Shown: one piece after another, positions 25,643-35,150 of the stretch | How the letters are laid out: every line of letters begins with the position of its first letter | Numbering within the stretch: position 1 is the stretch's first letter | NCBI RefSeq assembly: GCF_001898575.1 | Contig: NZ_MKUD01000010.1 | Span: 186,001-250,000 of the forward strand | Source of the DNA: Spirosoma sp. 48-14 | Lineage (GTDB): Bacteria; Bacteroidota; Bacteroidia; Cytophagales; Spirosomataceae | Reading direction: 5' to 3' | DNA length: 64,000 nucleotides | The notes under the pieces: model-generated | What the model was told of the DNA's origin: nothing | Databases searched by the model: none | Seen by the model: the letters and a program-made list of their open reading frames with translations, nothing else | Program-made: the position numbers and the translations under genes

Positions 25643-26630
25643 ATTAATTCAACTGACCGTTCTGATTCCACTTTATAACGAAGACGAATCGTTACCCGAA
25701 CTACACGACTGGATCGTTCGGGTTGTAACGGAACAGCACTACACCTATGAAATTCTGTTTGTCGATGACGGGAGTACCGACGATTCCTGGGCTATTGTCG
25801 AACAGTTGTCGAGCGTAAACCCGAATGTCCGGGGCATACGGTTTAACCGGAACTATGGTAAAACAGCGGCTTTGCAATCGGGTTTTCTGGCGGCACGTGG
25901 TCAGATTGTAATCACTATGGATGCCGATTTGCAGGATAGCCCCGACGAAATACCGGAGCTTTATCGGATGGTAACCGAGGATAGGTATGACTTGGTGTCG
26001 GGCTGGAAACAGAAACGCTATGACCCTATTACCAAAACCTTGCCGACGAAATTGTTCAATGCTGTTTCGCGCTGGATTTCAGGCGTTCAACTGCACGATT
26101 TCAACTGCGGCCTGAAAGCGTACCGACAAAAAGTGGTCAAAACCATTGCACCTGCTTTGTACGGCGATATGCACCGGAACCTGCCCATTGTGGCGAACTG
26201 GAATGGGTTTAGCCGAATCGGCGAAAAAGTTGTCCAGCACCGTGCCCGTAAGTATGGGACTACTAAATTTGGATTGGAACGGTTTGTAAACGGGTTTCTG
26301 GATGTGCTGGTTATTGCGTTCGTTCACCGATTCAGCAAACGGCCGATGCACTTTTTTGGTACCTTCGGAACGTTATCGTTTTTTATCGGCTCAGTACTGG
26401 CTATCTGGCTGATTGTTGAGAAACTAATTAACATTGCCAATGGCGTCAAGTTTCGGAACGTGACCGATAACCCACTTTTCTTTTTTGGCCTGGTGGCTAT
26501 TATTTTGGGGGTTCAATTGTTTCTGGCGGGTTTTCTGGGTGAATTGCTGGTTCGTCAGAGCCTGAATCGCTCGGGTGATCAAATGGTAGCCGAACGAGTC
26601 GGCTTTTTGGAGCAAAAAACGATTATCTGA
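25635..26630 (+). CDS. GT2 polyprenyl-phosphate glycosyltransferase (DPM1/GtrB/ArnC-like)
   Basis: 331 residues. GT-A catalytic motifs are VDDGSTDDSW (about 42-51), MDADLQDSPDEIPEL (DxD, about 96-110) and GWKQKRYDPITKTLPTKLFN with the amphipathic JM helix. Two C-terminal TM helices (about 235-258 and 275-300) anchor it to the inner membrane. Such enzymes transfer a sugar from a nucleotide donor onto undecaprenyl phosphate for later modification of lipid A, O-antigen or other glycans. The sugar cannot be read from sequence. It may be coupled to the small frame upstream. Confidence 0.9.
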   Translation: MTELIQLTVLIPLYNEDESLPELHDWIVRVVTEQHYTYEILFVDDGSTDDSWAIVEQLSSVNPNVRGIRFNRNYGKTAALQSGFLAARGQIVITMDADLQDSPDEIPELYRMVTEDRYDLVSGWKQKRYDPITKTLPTKLFNAVSRWISGVQLHDFNCGLKAYRQKVVKTIAPALYGDMHRNLPIVANWNGFSRIGEKVVQHRARKYGTTKFGLERFVNGFLDVLVIAFVHRFSKRPMHFFGTFGTLSFFIGSVLAIWLIVEKLINIANGVKFRNVTDNPLFFFGLVAIILGVQLFLAGFLGELLVRQSLNRSGDQMVAERVGFLEQKTII

Positions 26631-26632
26631 AT

Positions 26633-26717
26633 AAATGAATAATGAAAAATGCATAATGTATTAAGGAAGGCAGTACAGTCTTCCTGATGCTCATTATCCA
26701 TTTTTCATTATCCATTT
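26633..26717. repeat. Inverted repeat with inner hairpin
   Basis: Arms 26633-26658 and 26690-26717 (AAATGAATAATGAAAAATGC type) pair with a few mismatches. A second small hairpin GGAAG...CTTCC (26665-26684) lies between them. It separates the GT2 gene from ppa, both on the plus strand. Confidence 0.7.
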
Positions 26718-26750
26718 CACATTATTAATTAATCTATATATACAACACGA

Positions 26751-27353
26751 ATGAAGAGTAATTTTAAAGCACACCCCTGGCATGGTATTCCAATTGGGGA
26801 TTTGGCACCCAAACAAGTGACGGTCTTTATCGAAATCGTCCCGACCGATACCGTTAAATATGAAATTGATAAAACCACTGGTTTTCTGAAGATAGATCGC
26901 CCTCAACAATACTCCAACGTATTGCCTGCTCTCTACGGCTTTATTCCACAGACTTTCTGCGGAGATCAGATTGCTAAACTGGCCACTGAAAAATCGGGTA
27001 AAGTTGTCAGCATGGGCGATGGTGACCCCCTCGACATTTGTGTACTGACCGAACGGGAAATCACGCACGGTGACCTGATCTTACAGGCTATTCCTATTGG
27101 CGGATTCCGTATGATCGATAAAGGTGAAGCCGACGACAAAATCATTGCTGTGCTCAAAGGGGATGCCATGTATGGGCAGTATACTGAGCTGGAGCAACTA
27201 CCGGAAGCCGTTGTGAAGCGACTACGCCATTACTTCCTGACGTACAAGACATTGCCCGATGAACCCGTTGCTATGGAGTTGGCCAACGTATATGGTCAGG
27301 CCGAGGCTTGGGAAGTGATTCAAACATCTATCAACGATTATAAGTTGATGTAG
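26751..27353 (+). CDS. ppa: Inorganic pyrophosphatase (family I)
   Basis: 200 residues. It hydrolyses pyrophosphate to orthophosphate in the cytoplasm, pulling biosynthetic reactions forward. The family I active-site signature is GDGDPLDICVLTE (Asp residues about 85-90), with further acidic residues in KGEADDKIIAV. Upstream VKYEIDKTTGFLKIDRP carries the conserved substrate-binding Lys, Glu and Arg. The length is slightly above that of the E. coli enzyme (176). It is monocistronic, bounded by inverted repeats on both sides (26633-26717 and 27368-27436). Confidence 0.96.
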   Translation: MKSNFKAHPWHGIPIGDLAPKQVTVFIEIVPTDTVKYEIDKTTGFLKIDRPQQYSNVLPALYGFIPQTFCGDQIAKLATEKSGKVVSMGDGDPLDICVLTEREITHGDLILQAIPIGGFRMIDKGEADDKIIAVLKGDAMYGQYTELEQLPEAVVKRLRHYFLTYKTLPDEPVAMELANVYGQAEAWEVIQTSINDYKLM

Positions 27354-27367
27354 GGTATCGTTTAACA

Positions 27368-27436
27368 GCATAGGGCAGAGGGCGTATGACTTGGGGGCGA
27401 ATATAACCCCTCTGCCATACGCCCTCTGCCCTATGC
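27368..27436. repeat. Perfect 21-bp inverted repeat after ppa
   Basis: Arms 27368-27388 and 27416-27436 are fully complementary (GCATAGGGCAGAGGGC...), enclosing GGGGGCGAATATAACCCC, which can extend the stem. It is GC-richer than the other repeats in the window. It begins 15 nt after the ppa stop codon and probably serves as its terminator. Confidence 0.8.
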
Positions 27437-27495
27437 CATTTATCCACTCCATGGTGCACTCAACATTTTTTCGATGGGATGCCTCAAATAGACGT

Positions 27496-27503
27496 TACTT
27501 TTG
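27496..27503 (+). promoter_or_regulatory. Candidate -7 box of sppA promoter
   Basis: TACTTTTG matches TAnnTTTG and lies 38 nt before the sppA start codon. No TTG is found at the ideal -33 spacing. Confidence 0.4.
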
Positions 27504-27541
27504 CGTAATTAGTGTAGCGACACACAACGGTTAAGTTATTC

Positions 27542-29311
27542 ATGATGCAGTTTCTTAAATATGTTTTAGCCACCATCGTCGGATTGATTCTCTTCTCCTT
27601 CGTTGGCTTTTTGATGCTCATCGGGCTAGGGGCCGCTTTTTCCTCATCCGACACGAAAACGTCCGTGGCCTCTAATTCAGTGCTCAAATTGGATTTGGAT
27701 AAACCCATCGAAGAGCGGAGCAGTAATAATCCGTTTGGCGATTTTGGCCCGATCCGTTCAACAGGCGACGCGATTGGTCTAATTGAACTCAAACAGGCGT
27801 TGAAAGACGCCAAGGAAGATAAGAATATTGAAGGTATTTATCTGAAAACCGAAACACCGGCGGCAGGCTGGGCGTCTCTCGAAGAAATTCGGAATGCATT
27901 GATTGATTTCAAGGCGTCGAAAAAGTTTGTGTATGCCTATGCAGAGGGGATGAGCGAGAAAGGCTACTACCTGGCATCGGTAGCCGATAAAATTTATCTG
28001 GCCCCCACTGGTGAGCTGGAATGGAATGGCCTGGAGGCCGAACTCTCGTTCTTTAAAGGTACACTCGATAAATTGGGTTTAAAGCCCGAAATTTTCCGGG
28101 TTGGGGAGTTCAAAAGTGCCGTTGAGCCCTTTATTCGGGAAGATATGAGTGAGCCTAATCGCCGTCAGGTAACCTCATTCCTGAATTCGATCAACGACCA
28201 TATGCTGGTTCGGGTGGCACAAAGTCGTTCGCTCCGGGTCGATTCACTCAAGCGGTATGCCGATAACCTGACGATTCAGACTGCTCAGGATGCCTTGCGT
28301 ACGAAACTGATCACCAATGTTGGGTATCAGGATGAACTGGAAGCGGTAATTCGTAAACAACTGGGCGTGGATGAGAAAAAGAAAATCAATTACGTCTCGC
28401 TGAGTAAGTACGAAGATTCCGAAAAAACAGGCTCTGATTCAGAAGGAAGTGGCTCAAATCGCATTGCGGTAATCGTAGCGTCGGGCGATATTCATTCGGG
28501 AAAAAGTAGTGATAACACCATTGGTTCGGAGACCATCGTGGAAGAACTCCGTAAAGCCCGCCAGGACGATAAAGTGAAAGCCATCGTGTTGCGGGTAAAC
28601 TCCGGTGGTGGAAGTGCTCTGGCGTCGGACATGATGTATCGGGAAGTTGAGCTGGCTAAGAAAGCGAAGCCTGTCATTGGCTCGATGTCCGATTATGCAG
28701 CCTCGGGCGGTTACTATATGCTGATGGGCTGTAACAAGATTGTGGCCGAGCCGAATACGATCACGGGCTCAATCGGCGTATTCTCCCTTTTGTTTAATAC
28801 GGAAAACTTCTTTAAAGACAAGCTGGGCATTACGTATGATCGGGTAAAAACCAATACCAACGCCGATTTTCCGACGGCTACCCACGAAATGACACCCTTT
28901 CAGAAACAGGCCATGCAACGTGCTACCGAACGCATTTATGGGGAGTTTACCGGGAAAGCAGCGGCTGGCCGAAAATTGCCCGTCGATAGCATTCGGGCTA
29001 TTGCGGGTGGACGTGTCTGGACGGGTACGCAGGGCAAAAGCATCGGATTGGTTGACCAACTTGGCGGGTTAGACGATGCCATCAAATTGGCAGCCCAGTC
29101 GGCAAAACTGAAAGAAGGAGACTATCGGCTGAAGTACCAGCCGCGTAAAAAAGAGTTCTTTGAGCAATTGATGAGTTCGCTTTCGGGTGATGAAGAAACC
29201 AAAGTACAGGCTCAGCTTGGTGAACTGGCTCCTTATGTAGCCTATTTGAAGAAACTCAAAATGATGCAGGGAATCCAGATGCGTCTCCCGTTTGAAATCG
29301 ATATTCGCTAA
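27542..29311 (+). CDS. sppA: Signal peptide peptidase SppA, 67-kDa type
   Basis: 589 residues, the long double-domain form. An N-terminal membrane anchor (about 3-28, FLKYVLATIVGLILFSFVGFLMLIGLG) precedes two S49 domains. The catalytic Lys191 is in RVGEFKSAVEPF of the first domain and the Ser388 nucleophile is in DYAASGGYYMLMG of the second, the usual Ser-Lys dyad split across the repeats. It degrades cleaved signal peptides in the inner membrane. Two adjacent ATG codons (27542, 27545) are possible starts. A clean terminator follows at 29339. Confidence 0.95.
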   Translation: MMQFLKYVLATIVGLILFSFVGFLMLIGLGAAFSSSDTKTSVASNSVLKLDLDKPIEERSSNNPFGDFGPIRSTGDAIGLIELKQALKDAKEDKNIEGIYLKTETPAAGWASLEEIRNALIDFKASKKFVYAYAEGMSEKGYYLASVADKIYLAPTGELEWNGLEAELSFFKGTLDKLGLKPEIFRVGEFKSAVEPFIREDMSEPNRRQVTSFLNSINDHMLVRVAQSRSLRVDSLKRYADNLTIQTAQDALRTKLITNVGYQDELEAVIRKQLGVDEKKKINYVSLSKYEDSEKTGSDSEGSGSNRIAVIVASGDIHSGKSSDNTIGSETIVEELRKARQDDKVKAIVLRVNSGGGSALASDMMYREVELAKKAKPVIGSMSDYAASGGYYMLMGCNKIVAEPNTITGSIGVFSLLFNTENFFKDKLGITYDRVKTNTNADFPTATHEMTPFQKQAMQRATERIYGEFTGKAAAGRKLPVDSIRAIAGGRVWTGTQGKSIGLVDQLGGLDDAIKLAAQSAKLKEGDYRLKYQPRKKEFFEQLMSSLSGDEETKVQAQLGELAPYVAYLKKLKMMQGIQMRLPFEIDIR

Positions 29312-29338
29312 ATAAAATAGCCGTTCCAGTTATAGAAG

Positions 29339-29375
29339 AGGCCCGTGGGGATGAAAACCTTACGGGCCTTTTGTT
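29339..29375 (+). terminator. Rho-independent terminator after sppA
   Basis: Arms AGGCCCGT (29339-29346) and ACGGGCCT (29362-29369) are followed by TTTGTTT, 28 nt past the sppA stop codon. Confidence 0.75.
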
Positions 29376-29401
29376 TACCTTGCATTACGTAATTGTCATT
29401 T

Positions 29402-30601
29402 ATGATGCAAACGCTCCCCATTCGCCTTGACCTGTTTGCGTTTCTGATCTTTCTGGGCGTAGCACAGGGAGTGTTTCTGGGTATTTTTTTCCTGACAGGC
29501 CAACGGCGGAAGAGTCTGGCGAATCGGTGCTTTGGCTTATACCTGCTGAGTGTATCGGCGATCATGCTGGAAATTGGGCTAGAATATTCGAACTACATGT
29601 TTCGGATGCTGGCTCTGGTCGACTATGGTGAACTGTTCAACTTTGCTCTGGCACCGCTATTTTATTTCTTTGTTTATGCCAAATTAAATTCGCGACTACC
29701 CCGGCATTGGGGCTGGCACCTGCTGCCTGCCGCCATCTGGTCGGTGAATGCCATTACCTGGATTGTTCAGCCCGCTGAATTCAAATACAATTCATACATA
29801 AATGCTTTCCATCCTGAGTTGCCGTTTGTGCATGTTGAGCCTTATATGCACGACGATTTTACGGGGCTGCGTGATTATATCAACGAGTTAACACTGTTAA
29901 GTTGTTTGATTTACACCGTGTTGGCCTTGCTGGAAGTAAGGGAAGCCTTTAAACGAGCTAATCTGCCCTTATTAGGAAAAGCGCCGGTTCCCATGGCGAT
30001 GGCACGAAACGTATCAGCGCTGATGATTTTATTTCCGGTGCTGATTGGTATTATTAAAGCTACGTATCATGAAGACATGGGTGATCATTTTCTGGCGGCC
30101 TATCTAACCCTGACCATCTACACGACATCGCTGTTGGTGATGCAGGGGTCAAGTGCGCTTCAGGAGAAAGAGATTTCCGTCGACGAATCACTTGGCACAT
30201 CGGTTGAGCCAAAGAAAAAGTACGAGAAATCGGCATTGTCGGAAGAGCTTGAAGAAACGTTGTTGCTAAAATTAAATCGGTTGATGGAATCTGAAAAGCC
30301 GTTTCTGGAAAGCGACCTATCCCTTCCTAAACTAGCTCAGCGACTAAACACAACCCCACACTATCTCTCGCAAATTCTGAATGATCGACTTGCACAAAGT
30401 TTTTTTGATCTGTTAGCTACCTATCGGGTTCGTGAAGCTCAGCAATTGCTACAGGCCCCGGCAACAACCAACCTCAAAATAGAAGAAATAGCAGAGCGGG
30501 TCGGCTACAATTCTCCTTCGGCATTTCATACGGCGTTTAAGCGGCTAACAAACCTGACTCCGGCTCAATATCGGGCAAAAGTTGTGGAGCAGAAGGCTTA
30601 A
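29402..30601 (+). CDS. AraC-type regulator with seven-helix membrane sensor domain
   Basis: About 399 residues from ATG 29402; an upstream in-frame TTG at 29393 is less likely. The first about 250 residues hold roughly seven hydrophobic helices (starting LDLFAFLIFLGVAQGVFLGIFF). A charged linker leads to a C-terminal AraC double helix-turn-helix, with LSLPKLAQRLNTTPHYLSQIL (about 305-325) and IEEIAERVGYNSPSAFHTAFK (about 360-380). This membrane-bound AraC architecture is common in Bacteroidota. It may sense a membrane or periplasmic signal. The likely target is unknown; the quinoprotein dehydrogenase 103 nt downstream is a candidate. Confidence 0.88.
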   Translation: MMQTLPIRLDLFAFLIFLGVAQGVFLGIFFLTGQRRKSLANRCFGLYLLSVSAIMLEIGLEYSNYMFRMLALVDYGELFNFALAPLFYFFVYAKLNSRLPRHWGWHLLPAAIWSVNAITWIVQPAEFKYNSYINAFHPELPFVHVEPYMHDDFTGLRDYINELTLLSCLIYTVLALLEVREAFKRANLPLLGKAPVPMAMARNVSALMILFPVLIGIIKATYHEDMGDHFLAAYLTLTIYTTSLLVMQGSSALQEKEISVDESLGTSVEPKKKYEKSALSEELEETLLLKLNRLMESEKPFLESDLSLPKLAQRLNTTPHYLSQILNDRLAQSFFDLLATYRVREAQQLLQAPATTNLKIEEIAERVGYNSPSAFHTAFKRLTNLTPAQYRAKVVEQKA

Positions 30602-30704
30602 AAACTTCGTGCCGTTCGGCATGAACTTCGTTAATATCGGCAGATAGGCCATTTTGACCATGGTGAGCACAATTTTGCTTCATCAACTCAAAGCACATCT
30701 GCTT

Positions 30705-32672
30705 ATGCAAGTTTATGCAACCCTTTGCAGGGCTACCAAAAAAAGCCTGTTGTTTGGTTTTACCGTATCACTGAGTAGTCTCTTCGTCGTAAACGCACAA
30801 AACCCTAACACGATCGAATGGCCGGCTTATGGCAACGATGGGGGAGGCATGCGATTCTCTCCGTTAAAGCAAATCAATACCACAAACGTAAAGCAGTTAA
30901 CACAGGCCTGGACGTTTCGCACGGGTGAATTAGAAACCTATAAAGGAACGAACGCTACCGAAAAAGCGGCTTTTGAGGCTACGCCCATTATGGTCGATGG
31001 AACGCTTTTTTTGAGTACGCCCACCTCACGTGTGTTTGCCATCAATGCTGCTACCGGTCAACAGAAGTGGGTATACGATCCGGAAGTGTATCTGCGTCAG
31101 GAGTTATCCGAAATCACCTCGCGTGGAGTGTCAGTCTGGCCCGCACCCAGCGACAAACGAGCGTCGACAGGGGGTGGTAAACGAATATTCGTCGCTACGC
31201 TCGACGGGCGACTGATTGCACTGGATGCAGCTACGGGTAAACCCATTCCTTCGTTCGGAAAGTCAGGAAGTGTCGATTTGCGGCAGGGCGTTGGTATAAT
31301 CAGTGTTACCTCGCCCCCGGCGGTCATTGGCAACACCATTGTTGTCGGTTCGTCGATGGGCGATAATTACCGATTCAATTATGAGCGAGGGGTCGTGCGA
31401 GCCTACGATGCCCTTACTGGGGCGTTGCGGTGGAGTTGGGACCCTATTCCCCGAACGAAAGCGGATGCGGGCTATGATACCTGGAAAGGGCCTTATGCTC
31501 ATCAGTCGGGCGCTGCCAATGCCTGGTCGATGATTTCGGCGGACCCTGAACGGGACCTGGTCTTTGTGCCCACTACCAGCCCTAGCCCCGATTATTACGG
31601 CGGAGAGCGACTAGGGCAAAATCTGTATGCCAGTTCGATTGTCGCCATACGAGCATCGACGGGTAAGGTTGTCTGGCATTTTCAGACCGTACACCATGAT
31701 CTATGGGATTATGACAATGCTGCACAGCCCCTGTTATTTACATTTTCGCAGAATGGAAAAGAAGTACCTGCCGTAGCGGTCGGTACCAAAATGGGGCATG
31801 TGTTTATCCTGCATCGGGAAACGGGTGCCCCTCTGTTGCCGGTTGAAGAACGACCTGTACCTAAATCGACGGTGTCAGGCGAGGAAGCTCACCCAACACA
31901 GCCTTTCCCTAAAACACTTCCTTTGCTGGGACTTCAGAAGTTGGAAGCCTGGGGGCCAACAGCAGAAGACAAAGCAGCCGCTCAGCGTCGGATTGAGCCG
32001 TATCGGTACGATGGAGCGTTTACACCCCCTTCACTTCAGGGGAGTATTATCACCCCCGGCAATGTGGGTGGGATTCATTGGGGGGGTATGTGTTATGACC
32101 CAGCATCTGGTTTGTTGATTACCAATGTAAATCGTCTGGCTGCGCTAATTCGGTTGATACCGCGCGAAGAGCTATCCGGCACCCTGCGAAACAACGAAGA
32201 ATTACTACGGGCCGAAACGGGCATGCAGGCTGGTACGCCCTACGTCATGAAACGAAGCTATTTGTTTCAGCCAAAAGAGGGTAGTTTGCTGATGCAGACC
32301 TCACCACCCTGGGGTACGCTGGTTGCACTCAATCTACAGAAGGGTACACTGGCCTGGGAGGTCCCGCTGGGCTATATGCTGGATTTAGGAAAATACCCGG
32401 AGGCAAAGCAGTGGGGGTCTCTCAATTTCGGTGGAGCGATTTCAACGGCGGGTGGCCTGGTCTTCGTGGCTGCCAGTTTCGATGGGCACCTACGCGCTTT
32501 CAAAACAGACGATGGCAGTCTGCAATGGGAGGTGCCCTTGCCTGCCAGCGCACAGGCGACCCCTATGACGTATCAGATTAACGGTCAGCAATATGTTGTG
32601 ATTGCGGCTGGTGGACACGGAAAGCTGGGGACAAAACTGGGTGATTATGTAGTCGCGTATAAATTACCTTAA
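30705..32672 (+). CDS. PQQ-dependent dehydrogenase (eight-bladed quinoprotein propeller)
   Basis: About 655 residues from ATG 30705, which gives a good signal peptide (ATKKSLLFGFTVSLSSLFVVNA); ATG 30660 is an in-frame alternative. Quinoprotein tryptophan-docking features are present, including WPAYGNDGGGMRFSPL and TFRTGEL at the start of the propeller, DLWDYDNAAQPLL in the middle and GGLVFVAASFDGHLRAF near the end. It resembles membrane-type glucose dehydrogenase propellers without the TM domain. No haem motif is present, so electrons must pass to a separate acceptor. It oxidises a sugar or alcohol in the periplasm. PQQ synthesis genes are absent from the window. Confidence 0.88.
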   Translation: MQVYATLCRATKKSLLFGFTVSLSSLFVVNAQNPNTIEWPAYGNDGGGMRFSPLKQINTTNVKQLTQAWTFRTGELETYKGTNATEKAAFEATPIMVDGTLFLSTPTSRVFAINAATGQQKWVYDPEVYLRQELSEITSRGVSVWPAPSDKRASTGGGKRIFVATLDGRLIALDAATGKPIPSFGKSGSVDLRQGVGIISVTSPPAVIGNTIVVGSSMGDNYRFNYERGVVRAYDALTGALRWSWDPIPRTKADAGYDTWKGPYAHQSGAANAWSMISADPERDLVFVPTTSPSPDYYGGERLGQNLYASSIVAIRASTGKVVWHFQTVHHDLWDYDNAAQPLLFTFSQNGKEVPAVAVGTKMGHVFILHRETGAPLLPVEERPVPKSTVSGEEAHPTQPFPKTLPLLGLQKLEAWGPTAEDKAAAQRRIEPYRYDGAFTPPSLQGSIITPGNVGGIHWGGMCYDPASGLLITNVNRLAALIRLIPREELSGTLRNNEELLRAETGMQAGTPYVMKRSYLFQPKEGSLLMQTSPPWGTLVALNLQKGTLAWEVPLGYMLDLGKYPEAKQWGSLNFGGAISTAGGLVFVAASFDGHLRAFKTDDGSLQWEVPLPASAQATPMTYQINGQQYVVIAAGGHGKLGTKLGDYVVAYKLP

Positions 32673-32706
32673 GTCATCTATAGTCATTTCTGCTTTTGTG
32701 TAAACG

Positions 32707-33942
32707 ATGCTCAAGGACAACGTAAGGGTAATCAATGACACCAAAAACATGATACCGCAACCTATTTCAACAACTCAGCTTGTTTCTGCAACGCGCCGGT
32801 ACGACCTCGACTGGTTGCGGGTGATCGCTATATTGACGTTGCTTTTTTATCATACCGGCATGATTTACGTGTCCTGGGGCTGGCATATTCAAAGTGTTGA
32901 ACATAGTCAGCCAATGGAAGAGGTAATGCGCTGGCTGCATCTATGGCGGATGCCCCTGCTGTTTTTTATTTCGGGGGCTGGTACATTTTTCGCCCTGAAA
33001 AAACGATCGTTTAAAACCTATGCGGGTGAGCGGGTTCGGCGGTTGTTTGTTCCGCTGGTGTTCGGTATGTTGGTGATTGTTCCACCCCAGATTTACATCG
33101 AATGGCTATTTCGGGGACGCTTTACAGGCAGTTATATCGATTTCTATCCCGAAGTGTTCCGGTTTCAACCCTATCAGGATGGCGGAAAAGGTGGCGCGTT
33201 TAGCTGGCATCACCTCTGGTTTGTGTGTTACCTGTTCCTGTATTCGCTGCTTAGTATCCCCGTATTCCGCTGGTTGCAAAGCGAAAGCGGGCAGCGGTTT
33301 ATCGACCGAATTGGCAGGCTTATCGCCAAACCCGGTGGAGCGCTGTGGCTGGTTGGTGTCTTGTGGCTGAATGATGTACTACTGGGCGGTTTCTTCCCAC
33401 ACGAAACACACGCACTGGTAAACGACTGGGCGTATTTTATGAAGAATCTTCTGCTATTCTGGCTGGGCTATGTACTTATCAGTCGGCGGGAATTCTGGCA
33501 GACACTTACTGAGCAGCGCCGTTATTACCTGATGGCCACACTCCTGTTAACCGTAATTCTGTACAGCATACGAGCCTTCGTCAGTATGGAAACCATTGAT
33601 AACTCTAGACTACTAACCACATTGTTTAGCTTCGAACGGATTGCCTTGACCTGGTTTTCGGTACTGGCGACGGTAGGCTATGGATATCGGTATCTGAATA
33701 GCGATCCTGTCTGGAATGGTAAACCTGTTTTACCCTATCTGAACGAAGCCGTTTACCCGTTTTACATCCTTCACCAAACGGTCATTGTCCTGATCGGCTA
33801 TTTCGTATTGACGCGCACCAGTCTGGGTGTTTATACAGGTTTTCTTGTGGTAAGTTTTGCTTCACTAGGGACCTGTATCGCTATGTATGGCATGCTGATT
33901 CGCCCGTTTAAGCCAATGAGGGTATTGTTTGGAATGAAATAA
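32707..33942 (+). CDS. Acyltransferase 3 family membrane protein
   Basis: 411 residues, about ten TM helices. The start region RYDLDWLRVIAILTLLFYHTGMIY is the diagnostic first helix of acyltransferase 3 (AT3) proteins with the conserved Arg and His. RVRRLFVPLVFGML follows helix three as expected. These enzymes O-acylate sugars or other surface molecules (OafA/NodX-like) with acyl groups from the cytoplasm. The start could be 32749 (MIPQPIS) instead of 32707. It follows the quinoprotein gene by 34 nt and may be in the same transcript. No polysaccharide genes adjoin it, so the acceptor is unclear. Confidence 0.9.
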   Translation: MLKDNVRVINDTKNMIPQPISTTQLVSATRRYDLDWLRVIAILTLLFYHTGMIYVSWGWHIQSVEHSQPMEEVMRWLHLWRMPLLFFISGAGTFFALKKRSFKTYAGERVRRLFVPLVFGMLVIVPPQIYIEWLFRGRFTGSYIDFYPEVFRFQPYQDGGKGGAFSWHHLWFVCYLFLYSLLSIPVFRWLQSESGQRFIDRIGRLIAKPGGALWLVGVLWLNDVLLGGFFPHETHALVNDWAYFMKNLLLFWLGYVLISRREFWQTLTEQRRYYLMATLLLTVILYSIRAFVSMETIDNSRLLTTLFSFERIALTWFSVLATVGYGYRYLNSDPVWNGKPVLPYLNEAVYPFYILHQTVIVLIGYFVLTRTSLGVYTGFLVVSFASLGTCIAMYGMLIRPFKPMRVLFGMK

Positions 33943-34074
33943 GTTGTCTGGTTCGACCGAAGCATCTATTTTTACCTGCATAAGCTGAATTCGGGAATGG
34001 CATACTATGGATCATGGATTGCTATTCTACTATCGAACTCACGTTACATCTCGAATCAATACATTTCCAACGAC

Positions 34075-35070
34075 ATGCTTCGTACCGATTGGACCCGCGC
34101 TGAAATCGCCGACATTTATAATTCGCCTGTTCTGGATTTAATTTACCGGGCAGCTACTGTTCACCGTCAACATCATGATCCTCAGGAAGTACAGGTATGT
34201 ACATTGCTTTCGGTCAAGACGGGGGGATGCCCTGAAGATTGTGCCTACTGCCCACAGGCAGCTCGTTACCATACCCATGTAAAGGTGCATAAATTAATGG
34301 AGGTCGATGAAGTGCTGACGGCGGCACAGCAGGCCAAGGATACCGGAAGTACCCGTTTCTGTATGGGGGCCGCCTGGCGTGAAGTACGGGATAATCGTGA
34401 TTTCGATAAAGTATTGGAAATGGTACAGGGCGTCAACGAAATGGGCCTTGAGGTGTGTTGCACACTGGGTATGCTAACCGAAAGTCAGGCACAGCGGTTG
34501 AAGGACGCTGGCTTGTATGCCTACAACCATAACCTCGATACCAGCGAAGAATATTATGGCGACATCATCACGACCCGTACCTACGATGATCGCTTAGATA
34601 CACTGAGCCATGCCCGTAAGGCCGGAATTTCGGTTTGTTCGGGTGGTATAATCGGGATGGGTGAGTCGGATCAGGACCGGATCGGAATGCTGCACACACT
34701 GGCAACATTGCCCCAACATCCCGAATCTGTACCTGTCAATGCATTGGTGCCGGTTGAGGGAACGCCTTTGGAAGATCAACCAAGGGTGTCGATCTGGGAA
34801 ATGGTTCGGATGATTGCTACCGCCCGGATTATTATGCCGAAAGCAATGGTACGTCTTTCGGCTGGTCGCGTTCGGATGAATACCGAGGAACAGGCGTTGT
34901 GCTTTCTGGCTGGAGCGAACTCCATCTTTGCGGGCGATAAACTCCTGACAACACCTAACCCGGACGAAGACGCTGACCAGCAGTTATTCCAGACACTCAA
35001 TATCCGGCCTCGGAAATCCTTTAAAAACGGCGATCAACCTGCTGTGGTGTTCGAACAAATTCCGCTCTAA
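34075..35070 (+). CDS. bioB: Biotin synthase (radical SAM)
   Basis: 331 residues from ATG 34075; an in-frame start at 33997 would add a 26-residue N-terminus unlike BioB. It inserts sulfur into dethiobiotin. The radical-SAM cluster motif is [12 protein letters not shown] (Cys52, Cys56, Cys59). Later cluster ligands include Cys in [11 protein letters not shown] and the conserved Arg in [10 protein letters not shown]. BioB here is not next to other bio genes. A stand-alone biotinyl carrier protein lies 7 kb downstream. A perfect 24-bp stem separates it from the convergent lipoprotein gene. Confidence 0.97.
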   Translation: MLRTDWTRAEIADIYNSPVLDLIYRAATVHRQHHDPQEVQVCTLLSVKTGGCPEDCAYCPQAARYHTHVKVHKLMEVDEVLTAAQQAKDTGSTRFCMGAAWREVRDNRDFDKVLEMVQGVNEMGLEVCCTLGMLTESQAQRLKDAGLYAYNHNLDTSEEYYGDIITTRTYDDRLDTLSHARKAGISVCSGGIIGMGESDQDRIGMLHTLATLPQHPESVPVNALVPVEGTPLEDQPRVSIWEMVRMIATARIIMPKAMVRLSAGRVRMNTEEQALCFLAGANSIFAGDKLLTTPNPDEDADQQLFQTLNIRPRKSFKNGDQPAVVFEQIPL

Positions 35071-35087
35071 TGACTTTTGGAGTTAAA

Positions 35088-35143
35088 ACCAAGCATTAAA
35101 AAAGGGAGCCAAAATTCATTGGCTCCCTTTTTTAATGCTTGGT
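35088..35143. terminator. Bidirectional terminator between bioB and lipoprotein gene
   Basis: Perfect 24-bp arms (35088-35111 and 35120-35143) with an 8-nt loop contain AAAAAAGGGAGCC / GGCTCCCTTTTTT. They therefore offer a hairpin plus T-run in both directions between convergent genes. Confidence 0.9.
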
Positions 35144-35150
35144 CTATCTG